Positions 7,589-15,049 of a stretch of 47,932 nt of DNA are shown one piece after another; the first letter of the stretch is position 1, and each line of letters opens with the position of its first letter. The position numbers were made by a program, and so were the translations under genes. The notes below the pieces were generated by a model. It did no database searches. It saw nothing but the letters and a program-made list of their open reading frames with translations, and was not told the DNA's origin. Source of the stretch: a virus; IMG/VR virus record IMGVR_UViG_3300048838_000562, positions 1 to 47,932 of that record. The stretch is one strand, 5' to 3'.

Positions 7589-10022
7589 ATGGATCTGAAC
7601 TATAAGAATTAGAATTATTATCAATTGAAGATGGCTTTACGTATGGTGTGAATTGAACGTTCTCTAATAAAATTCTCCCTAAATCCTCTATTAGGTGGTC
7701 ATCTTTATCCATTGGTGTTTCCTTTTTGGACCTATATTCAGCAGACTTACCTCTCCACTCATCCCATAAATAGTGCATAATTTCATATTTTAATCTTGTA
7801 CAACTACTGAATATATAAAGCTGTGGTGAAGTGATAAACTGGTCCCCGATTTTTTGATAAGATAGATAATCACCTATTCTTTTGATAGCATCCAATCGCC
7901 TTTTACTACCTGCCTCAAAATCTAATCCATGCTCGTAGTACAATTCATCAGCTAAGGATGCATATTGTCCCTGTCTTAAATCTCTGTGTTGGTCCTGGTT
8001 AAAAGCGGCTGGTTCAATAAGTTTCTTTACCACTCTATAATTAGATCTCTTTTGTTTTATCTTGAAAGCAAGTTGAGATGTTGTGTTATTCTCGAAGGAT
8101 TCGTCTATAACAAAGTGTTGTCCTTGTTCGTTTATTGCTACATAGAGTAAAGCATCAGGAACTCTTGGATGTGTATCTAATGCCTCAACTACAACATAGT
8201 TATATATATCTATATCAAATGGTTCTATTACATGGATTTGTGGCTGGAATTGTTTGAATACTAAACCTGTTAAGTGCTGGAATTGTCCCTTCACTCTAGC
8301 TTGTTTATCTTCCTCGCTGAACTGATTTACTATTCTCTCAATGTCTTTGTGTTTAAGAAAACCCCTCACCCCATGTTCAATACAATTTCCTGCAATTACT
8401 GGAGTTTTAATTTGGGGATTTCTGACAATAATATAACCATCTTCAACTGTTACGCATCTTACTTCTTCTGGTTCTATGCTATATATTTCTGGTTTTTTCT
8501 CTACATATATCGTTTGTTTACCCTTTATAATCCTAACACTATAATAGCCACCAACTCCTCTCAATACTTTGTTTTTAATTTTTCGTGTTTTATTTAGACT
8601 ATAATGAATAGTGGTTTTATAACCTAAACTCATGCCTAGTCTTTGAACATCATCTGCAAGACGTATTGATGCAGTCCTATATCTAAATGCTTTTTCACTC
8701 TCATCCCCATCACCTAAAACTAAGGATTTTAGAAGGAGTTTTCTATATTTTTCATCAGAGTTGAAAACGTATTCTGGTAAATATTTTGTAGTCGCAGTTC
8801 CTAGTATTGATAATGAGTTATGTAGGTCTTTATCGCATATCCAATAATCGCCCGACTTCTTCTTCTTGAACTTAACTTGTAAATTACTTAAAAAATCCTC
8901 AAGTTCTATAACCTTTGTGGTTTGTGATATTATAACTTGATTGTGATTATTAGTTCCTGATTTTGATCCTTCCGTACACCCTTCAGATATAAACCAACCT
9001 AAGAACTCAGCCCATTCGTAAGGGGTAAATCTGTTATCTTGAGAAAGATTATTATATTCTCCACCTAAGTAAGTCCGATCTAATAATCTATTGCCCCGAT
9101 ATAATTGTTGTGCTTTCACTCGGTGTATTTTCCCATCATCTCTAATCGCTGGAAATTCGTGATCGGGAGTACAGACAATACCATTATTCAAATCTACAAA
9201 TTCTTGACGAGATTGTTCGACCAATCTTGTGGCGTACTTAAAACTATATTTGGAATTTTCAATGTCTACACTCGCAAATTTATCTGTTTCTATGTCAATA
9301 TTTTTGAAAGACTTCCAGCCTTTGTCTGTTAATATTTCCATCCACAAAGGGAAACATGCATCTTCCATCTCTGCTGTACTCCAGTATCTCTCTCCCTCAT
9401 CATTATTCTGATTAGCGATAATATCATCATAAATCCAGGCGGAACCAGCTAGAGGAGTCATGAATATACCAATAATACCCCCACGCCTCATACGTGATAC
9501 TGTGGCTTTATAGATTGGTTCTGGTGGTGGTTCGTCAAATAAACACCAACCTAATGTAATTGACTCAAACTCTTTAACTGCTTGATCGTAACTCATAATA
9601 TCGAAAGCCCATCCCCCCTCTATCTCCCAATGGTAGTAGTAATTCTTTCCCATTTTTTCACGCTTATAGGTACCAGGAATTAACCACTCCTCTAACATAG
9701 GTATTATTGTTTCTTTAATGGTCGTTGGTTCAGATACTATCCTTCCACGCTTTAATGAGTATGGATAATCTTGAAACAACTTTTGATGGAAATAAGAGTT
9801 TTTAGTGGGATAGAACAGATTTGCTAAGATATTACCTATGAGGGTAGTTTTCCCAACACCATTAGCGGCACTAAGAACTGAAACAAAAAAGTCGCATGAA
9901 CCAAAATTGTTTAAGAACTCTTCAACTTTACCAATAGGCTCATAAAATCTATATTTCTCCTCTTTTCTCCTGCGGATTGTTTCTATCATTAACTCTTTGT
10001 AAGTGTATGTATTTGATTTCAT
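7575..10022 (-). CDS. terL: Terminase large subunit interrupted by an intein
   Basis: DNA-packaging motor and nuclease, 815 codons including a 324-aa intein; the spliced protein is about 491 aa. N-extein ATPase: Walker A SAANGVGKTT at residues 51-60, Walker B GWCLFDEPP at 158-166, and coupling motif IFMTPL near 186-191. C-extein nuclease: first acidic motif in VEALDTHPR, and a last acidic site in DKDDHLIEDL. The intein sits just after the ATPase motor, before CIEHGVRGFL, in a conserved part of the terminase. The start at 10022 is six bases after a late promoter -10 box, so the mRNA may be leaderless. It heads the minus-strand late operon and works with terS (19138-19533) and the portal. Confidence 0.95.
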   Translation of the reverse strand: MKSNTYTYKELMIETIRRRKEEKYRFYEPIGKVEEFLNNFGSCDFFVSVLSAANGVGKTTLIGNILANLFYPTKNSYFHQKLFQDYPYSLKRGRIVSEPTTIKETIIPMLEEWLIPGTYKREKMGKNYYYHWEIEGGWAFDIMSYDQAVKEFESITLGWCLFDEPPPEPIYKATVSRMRRGGIIGIFMTPLAGSAWIYDDIIANQNNDEGERYWSTAEMEDACFPLWMEILTDKGWKSFKNIDIETDKFASVDIENSKYSFKYATRLVEQSRQEFVDLNNGIVCTPDHEFPAIRDDGKIHRVKAQQLYRGNRLLDRTYLGGEYNNLSQDNRFTPYEWAEFLGWFISEGCTEGSKSGTNNHNQVIISQTTKVIELEDFLSNLQVKFKKKKSGDYWICDKDLHNSLSILGTATTKYLPEYVFNSDEKYRKLLLKSLVLGDGDESEKAFRYRTASIRLADDVQRLGMSLGYKTTIHYSLNKTRKIKNKVLRGVGGYYSVRIIKGKQTIYVEKKPEIYSIEPEEVRCVTVEDGYIIVRNPQIKTPVIAGNCIEHGVRGFLKHKDIERIVNQFSEEDKQARVKGQFQHLTGLVFKQFQPQIHVIEPFDIDIYNYVVVEALDTHPRVPDALLYVAINEQGQHFVIDESFENNTTSQLAFKIKQKRSNYRVVKKLIEPAAFNQDQHRDLRQGQYASLADELYYEHGLDFEAGSKRRLDAIKRIGDYLSYQKIGDQFITSPQLYIFSSCTRLKYEIMHYLWDEWRGKSAEYRSKKETPMDKDDHLIEDLGRILLENVQFTPYVKPSSIDNNSNSYSSDPYAKV
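8385..9356 (-). other. Intein with LAGLIDADG homing endonuclease inside terL
   Basis: The element spans residues 223-546 of the TerL open frame. It starts with Cys1 in CFPLWMEILTDKGWKSF (block A) and has the block B motif TPDHEF. It contains two LAGLIDADG-like helices (LGWFISEG and KSLVLGDGDES), consistent with a DNA-cutting homing domain. It ends with VIAGN before the +1 residue Cys547. The penultimate residue is Gly, where most inteins have His. The terminal Asn and the +1 Cys needed for splicing are present. The version B terL also contains the last ten residues of the same element before the window ends. Confidence 0.92.
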
Positions 10023-10028
10023 GGGCGG

Positions 10029-10057
10029 AGTATTACTTTTTTCTTGACTTTTTGCAA
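10029..10057 (-). promoter_or_regulatory. Late-type promoter for terL
   Basis: On the minus strand TTGCAA (10057-10052), 17 bases, then AATACT (10034-10029). Six bases, CCGCCC, separate the -10 box from the terL ATG, so transcription would begin at or next to the start codon. The sequence AAAAGTAATACTCC is shared with three other promoters in this window. Confidence 0.7.
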
Positions 10058-10072
10058 CATAAAAGTAATACT
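10044..10072 (+). promoter_or_regulatory. Late-type promoter for the lysis cassette
   Basis: TTGACT, 17 bases, AATACT, with the extended block AAAAGTAATACTCCCG. It is divergent from and overlaps the terL promoter, so one 50-bp segment fires both operons. The first gene downstream starts at 10103, giving a leader of about 24 bases. Confidence 0.7.
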
Positions 10073-10102
10073 CCCGAAAGCAAAAATTAGTAATAAAACT
10101 AT

Positions 10103-10465
10103 ATGGACCATCAAGAAACTACTGATATTGCTGTAATCAAAAATGATGTTAGCTGGTTAAGACAAACAATGGTCGAGAAGTTTGCCGAAGTATCAGAGCA
10201 GATTCGAGTAATTCCAATAGCGATTGATACTATTACAAAAAGAACAGACACTTTAGAAAAGGAAGTAAATAGAGTACGTAACCAACTAAACAACCACCTG
10301 GACCTTACCGCAAATATGATTACAGAACATCAGATCAATACTAGATACAGAGAAAAGAATCAATGGATATTTCAAAACCTATGGTTAGTGATTTCATTCC
10401 TGGGATTGCCTGGAGTCATATTTTTTGTTCAGTTTATATTTAACTTGATTGCATCCCCTAAATGA
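10103..10465 (+). CDS. Coiled-coil protein with C-terminal membrane anchor (XhlA/holin-associated-like)
   Basis: A 120-aa protein with a long charged helical region (about 5-85, coiled-coil spacing) followed by one hydrophobic segment (about 92-115, LWLVISFLGLPGVIFFVQFIF). This layout is typical of XhlA-type proteins that work with holins and endolysins. It is the first gene after the late promoter and overlaps the RusA-like gene start in an ATGA junction. A lysis role is inferred from topology and position; a general membrane-anchored phage protein is the alternative. Confidence 0.65.
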   Translation: MDHQETTDIAVIKNDVSWLRQTMVEKFAEVSEQIRVIPIAIDTITKRTDTLEKEVNRVRNQLNNHLDLTANMITEHQINTRYREKNQWIFQNLWLVISFLGLPGVIFFVQFIFNLIASPK

Positions 10466-10860
10466 ATTTTATTCTGGAAGGGATAATCCCAAGTAAGAAG
10501 AACTCTAGAAGGATGATTATGAGAGGGGGTAAGAAGTTTAGTGTTCCATCTATTAAACATGAACAATGGGTAAATACGATGAGGTATGAAATTAACATTC
10601 AGAAAGCTATGTTCCGTTCAGAGGTGAATTTCCCAATAAAAGCTCCAGTTAAAATTGATGTTAGGTTTGGTTCTGCCACTAAAAGAAAATGGGACCTTTC
10701 CAACAAGTTTGAAAGCATTGCAGACTTATTAGTGGATACCGCTACCTTAAGCGATGATAACTATACAATCCTCCGCCAGGTAAACCTTTCTTTTGATCCC
10801 TCGCTAAAAGAGGATATCGCTTATGTAAACATTGAGTTATTAGATTCCAATAATGAGTAG
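10462..10860 (+). CDS. RusA-family Holliday-junction resolvase
   Basis: A 132-aa protein that matches the RusA pattern: an N-terminal strand with IPSKKNS, a basic central part, and KRKWDLSNKFESIADLLVD followed by LSDDNY. This mirrors the RusA R-DxDN...DxL...DD arrangement carrying the catalytic aspartates. RusA enzymes cut four-way DNA junctions; in phages they resolve replication and recombination intermediates before packaging. Its place in a late operon beside membrane proteins, rather than beside Bet, fits a role in clearing branched concatemers for the terminase. The start overlaps the upstream stop by four bases (ATGA). Confidence 0.85.
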   Translation: MNFILEGIIPSKKNSRRMIMRGGKKFSVPSIKHEQWVNTMRYEINIQKAMFRSEVNFPIKAPVKIDVRFGSATKRKWDLSNKFESIADLLVDTATLSDDNYTILRQVNLSFDPSLKEDIAYVNIELLDSNNE

Positions 10861-10960
10861 AGATATTAGGATAATTAAAATTCTACTTTCTATTGTAACT
10901 ATTACATCAATCTATTTATTTCTCGTGCAAATCTATTTCTTAATTAATGCCATCATATGA
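10853..10960 (+). CDS. Tiny single-pass membrane protein, 35 aa
   Basis: The frame ATG AGT AGA ... ATA TGA begins eight bases before the end of the rusA-like gene and ends in an ATGA overlap with the next gene. This is exactly the coupling seen elsewhere in the cassette. Product: short basic N-terminus (MSRDIRIIK), then about 26 hydrophobic residues (ILLSIVTITSIYLFLVQIYF). It could be a pinholin, antiholin or other lysis helper; no family is recognised. Support comes from the tight overlaps and the membrane segment. Confidence 0.55.
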   Translation: MSRDIRIIKILLSIVTITSIYLFLVQIYFLINAII

Positions 10961-12126
10961 GTTATTTAGGAAACAACTACTTAAAGGAATTTATAATAGG
11001 GGGCGGATTACAAACTGAAGAACATAAAAAGAGTGGAGGCTATCGCCTTGATATGGTCCATACTCAAGGACTTAATAGAGCATGGTATGACTATGAGAAG
11101 ATACTAGAGGCTCCTAACGGAGATGGTACCAATTATGCAGTATTCAAACTAACTGGGACAGATTACTATCTCTTTGCAGTACATGTGAGAAATGCAAGGT
11201 CCGCTAAAAGAGGAGAAATTGCATTTGATTTAGTGCCTTCAAAGTTCCTACATGTCCATATAAAGATTGGCGGATATGCTAGTACAGTTACTAAATATCT
11301 AAGGTATCTAGAACACCTGGACCCATCTATTCAAATATCAACCAGTTATGGTTCTAATGCCTATACGGGGCTAAACAAAGGCGTACACTTACCTATTTCT
11401 AATTCTAATCAACCTCCAATGAGTTTTAATTATGATCTTTATCTAAAAGGGTCCGATATGTATATGAGGGTTACAGAAGGTTCTATCAATGAGAACGCAA
11501 CTGTTAAGAATATTTCAAAGGGTACCTCCTGGACTGTGTTCTGTAATAAAAGTGTGGGGAATGATGGGGGACCAATCAATACTGGTATGTTAGAGGCGCT
11601 TTATGAAGTAACTGCAAAAGGGGTTACTAAGCAGTTTGATAATAGACCAGATCCTTGTGCAGGGGTTAAAGCTGAATTGACAAACGCAAATAAAGTAATT
11701 GCATCTAAAGATGGTGAAATAGCGAAACTAAATGCAAGGATTGGTGGTTTAACTACTGATAGGAATAAGTACAAAGCACAACTAGAAGAGGTTCAACCTA
11801 CTATAGACACTCTCAATGCTCAACTGGATACAGCCCATGTGGAATTGTTAGGCAAAAAAAAGGAACTGGAAGAGGCGAAACATCACATTTTAGTATTGGA
11901 AAATGAGGCTTTGAATTGGGAACCTCAAATTGTAGAACTAAAGAATACAGTTGCAGAGCAAAACTCTCAATTAATAACAAAGACCGCCCAATACAATGAG
12001 CTAGAGGAAAAGCATGAGAAACTCCTCCAGGAAACACAAGGGAGTGCAGATGATTACAGAAGATTATTAAAAGATGTTTATACCTTTATCAAAAATTTAT
12101 TCAATCGAAAACATGAGAAAAACTGA
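10957..12126 (+). CDS. Unknown protein with N-terminal globular domain and long C-terminal coiled coil, 389 aa
   Basis: Residues 1 to about 230 form a globular, mixed alpha/beta region rich in Tyr, Gly and His (VHIKIGGYASTVTKYLRYL and similar), with no recognised catalytic motif. From about 236 to 375 the sequence is a continuous coiled coil (AELTNANKVIASKDGEIAKL...), ending in a basic tail. It lies between two small membrane proteins in the lysis cassette, so a cell-wall-acting enzyme or virion-release factor is possible, but no lysozyme, amidase or M23 signature was found. If the phage has an endolysin, this is the best candidate by position only. Confidence 0.6.
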   Translation: MSYLGNNYLKEFIIGGGLQTEEHKKSGGYRLDMVHTQGLNRAWYDYEKILEAPNGDGTNYAVFKLTGTDYYLFAVHVRNARSAKRGEIAFDLVPSKFLHVHIKIGGYASTVTKYLRYLEHLDPSIQISTSYGSNAYTGLNKGVHLPISNSNQPPMSFNYDLYLKGSDMYMRVTEGSINENATVKNISKGTSWTVFCNKSVGNDGGPINTGMLEALYEVTAKGVTKQFDNRPDPCAGVKAELTNANKVIASKDGEIAKLNARIGGLTTDRNKYKAQLEEVQPTIDTLNAQLDTAHVELLGKKKELEEAKHHILVLENEALNWEPQIVELKNTVAEQNSQLITKTAQYNELEEKHEKLLQETQGSADDYRRLLKDVYTFIKNLFNRKHEKN

Positions 12127-12265
12127 TTCTATTATGTACACACTAGCAGTTGTTTTACTGCTGATATTAATACTCTTTTACCTACAAACATTTAATCGGG
12201 AATTGTTGAGTGCAGACATTAACGAACTAGCTCCAGTTCCTACACCTATTTTATCTATTAATTAA
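12113..12265 (+). CDS. Small single-pass membrane protein, 50 aa
   Basis: Starts at the ATG at 12113, overlapping the previous gene end by 14 bases. A short basic N-terminus (MRKTDS) precedes one strong membrane helix (MYTLAVVLLLILILFYL) and a 25-residue soluble tail ending in a proline-rich stretch. The layout would suit a spanin or a holin partner. No family assignment is possible. Confidence 0.6.
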   Translation: MRKTDSIMYTLAVVLLLILILFYLQTFNRELLSADINELAPVPTPILSIN

Positions 12266-12270
12266 TTGTA

Positions 12271-12483
12271 ATGAGATTACTCTACACAACAAGATCTAAA
12301 TTCGATAGTCTACCAACTCCAGTAAAGATTATTCTTTATGCTGGAATTGCTACCATGATTGCAATGGTGAGTGATGATGCAATAGCGGCAGGTGGGGCAA
12401 TAGGTAGATACATTCCTGTTGCATTAGGTATATTAGGAAATATTCTCGCATGGAAATTATTGGAACTGAAGAAGGTATCCTAA
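12271..12483 (+). CDS. Holin-like protein, two membrane segments, 70 aa
   Basis: The protein has two hydrophobic segments (about 17-40, VKIILYAGIATMIAMVSDDAIAA, and 46-63, YIPVALGILGNILAWKLL), short loops and a basic C-terminus. Size and topology match class II phage holins, which make the membrane lesion that ends infection. It sits within a run of small membrane proteins under a late promoter. Pore formation has not been shown; another small membrane protein is the alternative. Confidence 0.65.
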   Translation: MRLLYTTRSKFDSLPTPVKIILYAGIATMIAMVSDDAIAAGGAIGRYIPVALGILGNILAWKLLELKKVS

Positions 12484-12545
12484 CACAATCGCCTTTAATA
12501 CACTTTGAAAACACGCTACTAATAAGTGGGGGAAATATAATTAAC

Positions 12546-12668
12546 ATGGGGGGGCAGGGTAAACGTCCAACTCCTAGACCGAAAATAAGGGGCAGTCAAG
12601 ATAGGAATAGGAGAGAAAAACGAATAATCCCTCAGCCCCCTCAGCCTCCTAGACAACCAAAGAAATAA
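12546..12668 (+). CDS. Small Pro/Arg-rich protein, about 40 aa
   Basis: Starts at the ATG at 12546 (MGGQGKRPTPRPK). The same frame is open from 12450, which would give 72 aa but overlap the holin-like gene by 34 bases. The product is very basic and proline-rich, probably disordered, without a membrane segment. It is the last gene before the recombinase promoter. Function unknown; coding status is only moderately certain. Confidence 0.4.
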   Translation: MGGQGKRPTPRPKIRGSQDRNRREKRIIPQPPQPPRQPKK

Positions 12669-12697
12669 TTGACAAAATCCTCAATCTGTTATTCAAT
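12669..12697 (+). promoter_or_regulatory. Sigma70-like promoter for the serine recombinase
   Basis: TTGACA, 17 bases, TTCAAT. It lies directly after the Pro/Arg-rich gene and about 37 bases before the recombinase TTG start. It lacks the AATACTCC element of the late promoters, so the recombinase is likely controlled separately. Confidence 0.5.
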
Positions 12698-12733
12698 AAG
12701 ATTACTTCCCACGTTTAATTATTAATTCATAAC

Positions 12734-14260
12734 TTGAGGGCTTTCGTATTTACTAGAGTATCAACTCCAGACCAAAGCGATAATTTCTCCATCCCTTCAC
12801 AACTCAAAAGGGTATATTCCTACCTTGAAAAAAACGACCTCTTCATACAATCTCCTAAAGATATTTATCAAGTTGTAGAAACTGCAAGTAGAAGGCATGA
12901 ACGTAAAACCTTCAAAGAGATGTTGAAACGTGTTGATGAACTAAACTCCGTTGTAGCATTAGTGTTTGATACCATTGATAGAGGTATGCGTAACTTCGGA
13001 GATAGTGTAGCACTCGATGATTTACGAAAATCCAATAAAATAGAGGTCCATTTCATAGCAGAAAATCTAGTTATTAACCAGGACTCCAGGAGCCATGAAT
13101 TGTTAAGATGGGATATGGGAGTAATGTTTGCTAAAAGCTATGCACTATCCGTTTCTGATAACGTAAAGAAGGTTATTGGGGAAAGGATTTCTAAAGGCTT
13201 ATCACTTGGTAAAGCCCCCTACGGATACAAAAATGTACCCAATGATATTGTAGTAGATGATTTTGCATCTAAGGTGGTTCAGAAGATTTTTAATCTCTAT
13301 GCATATGATGGTATGTCCATTAGAGAGATTGTTCAGTCTCTTAAAGAAGATAATGTAAAGCTAGTGAGTAGTAAGATAGGTAGAATTTTAATGGATGACT
13401 TTTACATAGGAATTGCTACATATAAGAAAAAGAATATTAAATACAAGCATGTTTATCCTCAAATAATATCTGAAGAACTCTTCAGGAAAGCAGAGGATAT
13501 CAGGTCCAATAGATTAATTAATCCAGTTAAACTCATGGGTAAAATCAATTTCATATATCGGGGATTGATAAAATGCTCCATCTGTGGGTGTTCAATGGTC
13601 CCCGAAAGACATAAAGGCTTTCACTACTATAGCTGTAGTCAGGGCAGAAAAAAACACGCTGTAAGCTATGTCAGAGAGGAAATATTAACAGAGCAGATAG
13701 CAGAGGCACTCAAACAAATAAAGATTAAGCCTCAACTAGCATTGGAACTTAAAGAAACCATTAAGAAAACTAATAATGATAGAGCTGGTTATTCTGAAGA
13801 TCTAATTAAAGAACTCCAGGATAGAAAAATCAAACTAAGGAATAGACTTTCCAAAATGTATGATGAATATCTTGATGAGAAGATATCTAAAGACCTCTAC
13901 GATGTTAAGTATGCTGAATACTCTAATGAGATTAGAATGATTACTACAAAGCTAAAGAATATTGATTTAGCGGATAAGAATTTCTTTACAACTGCCAATA
14001 AAATTGTCGAACTTTCACAAGAGGCTCACGAACTATTTTTACAAGAAGGAGAAGAAAATAACGCCGATAAATCGAAAATTGTGAATCTTGTACTATCGAA
14101 CCCTAACTGGGATGGTGTAAAACTGCACTATGATTATAAAATACCCTTCTCTACATTAGTGGAAATGAACCAGCGTCCTACATGGGGTGCCTTATGGGAC
14201 GTGTTTAGAACTGGGATAATGAGCTTAAATCGGGACTTCACCTTCTTCTCTTTAACATAA
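12734..14260 (+). CDS. Large serine recombinase (integrase)
   Basis: A 508-aa recombinase. The start is TTG, chosen because it places the catalytic serine at residue 10 in TRVSTPDQ, the usual distance from the N-terminus, and no ATG is available there. Domains: resolvase catalytic domain (about 1-145), recombinase DNA-binding domain (about 160-265, GKAPYGYK), zinc ribbon (Cys281, Cys284 and later Cys near YYSCSQ) and a coiled coil (about 345-440). Large serine recombinases insert phage DNA at a specific attB site and need a separate directionality factor for excision. The attP site is usually next to the gene; candidate palindromes lie at its 3' end. The early operon downstream runs towards it. 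Confidence 0.92.
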   Translation: MRAFVFTRVSTPDQSDNFSIPSQLKRVYSYLEKNDLFIQSPKDIYQVVETASRRHERKTFKEMLKRVDELNSVVALVFDTIDRGMRNFGDSVALDDLRKSNKIEVHFIAENLVINQDSRSHELLRWDMGVMFAKSYALSVSDNVKKVIGERISKGLSLGKAPYGYKNVPNDIVVDDFASKVVQKIFNLYAYDGMSIREIVQSLKEDNVKLVSSKIGRILMDDFYIGIATYKKKNIKYKHVYPQIISEELFRKAEDIRSNRLINPVKLMGKINFIYRGLIKCSICGCSMVPERHKGFHYYSCSQGRKKHAVSYVREEILTEQIAEALKQIKIKPQLALELKETIKKTNNDRAGYSEDLIKELQDRKIKLRNRLSKMYDEYLDEKISKDLYDVKYAEYSNEIRMITTKLKNIDLADKNFFTTANKIVELSQEAHELFLQEGEENNADKSKIVNLVLSNPNWDGVKLHYDYKIPFSTLVEMNQRPTWGALWDVFRTGIMSLNRDFTFFSLT

Positions 14261-14272
14261 AGATAGTTACGA

Positions 14273-14288
14273 AAAGTTACGTAACTTT
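14273..14288. repeat. Perfect 16-bp palindrome next to the recombinase gene (copy 1)
   Basis: AAAGTTACGTAACTTT spans the 3' end of the 68-aa minus-strand gene, 12 bases beyond the recombinase stop. Its 14-bp core recurs at 14499-14512. It may be part of attP, a protein-binding site or a bidirectional terminator stem; the sequence does not decide. Confidence 0.5.
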
Positions 14289-14483
14289 CCATGACCCAAT
14301 ATAATCACCAGTATCTTCTTTTGCATAGTTTTCTATTTTGGTTATAAACTGGACAAGTAAAGATAAATCACATGGAATTGTTCCATCCTTCTCTAGGGCA
14401 TCATTGAATGCATCTTTCCATTTAAATAATTCCATGAGTAGATTGTGGTAAGCCAATTCATAATCAATCTTTTTATTTGTCAT
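14277..14483 (-). CDS. Small acidic early protein, 68 aa
   Basis: The last gene of the minus-strand early operon, meeting the recombinase end to end with 16 bases between. Its start overlaps the upstream 57-aa gene in an ATGA junction. The product is helical and charged, without a membrane segment, and not recognised. Its final codons lie inside a perfect palindrome. Confidence 0.6.
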   Translation of the reverse strand: MTNKKIDYELAYHNLLMELFKWKDAFNDALEKDGTIPCDLSLLVQFITKIENYAKEDTGDYIGSWKVT

Positions 14484-14653
14484 TTAGTTTCTGATAATAA
14501 GTTACGTAACTTTTCTTCAAACCATTCCCATATATCAAGTTTCTCTTCCTCATTTTCACTAATGTTGCCATACGCATCATATCCTAAATAGAGTTCCCAA
14601 TAATCATTTTTGATTTTTTGAATTTCTTTTTCGTTTGGAGTCATCTCAATCAT
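14480..14653 (-). CDS. Small acidic early protein, 57 aa
   Basis: The frame starts at the ATG at 14653 (MIEMTPNEKEIQKI) and ends overlapping the ATG of the 68-aa gene (ATGA). The product is helical and very acidic (NISENEEEKLDIWEW). It resembles its neighbours in composition, as if the operon holds several small DNA-mimic-like or regulatory proteins, though no homology is claimed. The palindrome at 14499-14512 lies inside it and encodes KLRNL. Confidence 0.6.
   Translation of the reverse strand: MIEMTPNEKEIQKIKNDYWELYLGYDAYGNISENEEEKLDIWEWFEEKLRNLLSETK
14499..14512. repeat. Palindrome AAGTTACGTAACTT (copy 2)
   Basis: Second copy of the palindromic core found at 14273-14288. It lies inside the 57-aa coding region, about 226 bases from the first copy. 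Confidence 0.5.
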
Positions 14654-14665
14654 TTAATAAGTTAG

Positions 14666-14863
14666 TTAATACAAAGCAGAGTGTCGTATACTTTCGCTCA
14701 TTTCATTCGCTCTTTTTTCATCTTCTCTGGTTTTCTTCTCAACTTCTTCTATAAGTTCCTCTATGAATTGCCATATTATCTTGGGTACTTCTGGGTCGTA
14801 AACACTCCACTTCCACTTGGTCATAAACTCCTTCTTCTTTTCCTCTATCTCTTTGTCTGTCAT
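14666..14863 (-). CDS. Small charged early protein, 65 aa
   Basis: Begins MTDKEIEEKKKEFM at 14863 and is almost wholly helical, with many Glu and Lys residues. It is followed by the 57-aa gene after 12 bases. No domain is recognised. The opening MTDKEI resembles MTNKKI of the 68-aa product, which may reflect duplication or chance. Confidence 0.6.
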   Translation of the reverse strand: MTDKEIEEKKKEFMTKWKWSVYDPEVPKIIWQFIEELIEEVEKKTREDEKRANEMSESIRHSALY

Positions 14864-14947
14864 ATGGATTAGTTAAAATGTAAATGATTTGTGATGGACA
14901 ACTTAAACATACCCCTATGCCCCGCATTGTCCACCACAATTCAATTA

Positions 14948-15049
14948 TTAACCTTCTGTAGTACGGTCCTTAATACTCTGTAAAGCCTGTAAATATTCTA
15001 CTATACTTTGCTTATCCTCTTCTGTTAACTGTATGCTAGTGTTATCCAT
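14948..15049 (-). CDS. Very small protein, 33 aa
   Basis: The frame ATG GAT AAC ACT ... GGT TAA overlaps the end of the 47-aa gene by 25 bases. The product (MDNTSIQLTEEDKQSIVEYL...) is acidic and amphipathic-helical. Support is the operon context and composition only. Confidence 0.4.
   Translation of the reverse strand: MDNTSIQLTEEDKQSIVEYLQALQSIKDRTTEG

Larger units (their letters stand above)
1..8416. repeat. Version A of the duplicated receptor-binding/terL locus
   Basis: This end of the window is the same locus as 41268-47932. Position 1 aligns with 41268 and 8416 aligns with 47932. The two versions are very similar in 1 to about 2575 and from about 6927 to 8416, and unrelated in between. 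The terL, 74-aa and 130-aa genes are nearly identical at protein level. Version A is 1751 bases longer overall. Either the genome truly carries two copies, or the assembly joined two population variants of one circular genome; the exact 127-base match at the right end favours the second. Confidence 0.9.

Noticed and set aside
1-8416. Reading the end homology as terminal direct repeats of the phage
   Set aside because: True terminal repeats are identical; these differ in sequence, gene content and length by 1751 bases.
8274-8597. Plus-strand frame opposite the intein
   Set aside because: Phe/Tyr-rich translation typical of an antisense shadow in AT-rich sequence; the intein frame has clear motifs.
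14739-14939. Minus-strand frame of 66 codons
   Set aside because: Overlaps the better-supported 65-aa gene in another frame and has a Cys/Arg/Trp-rich composition.
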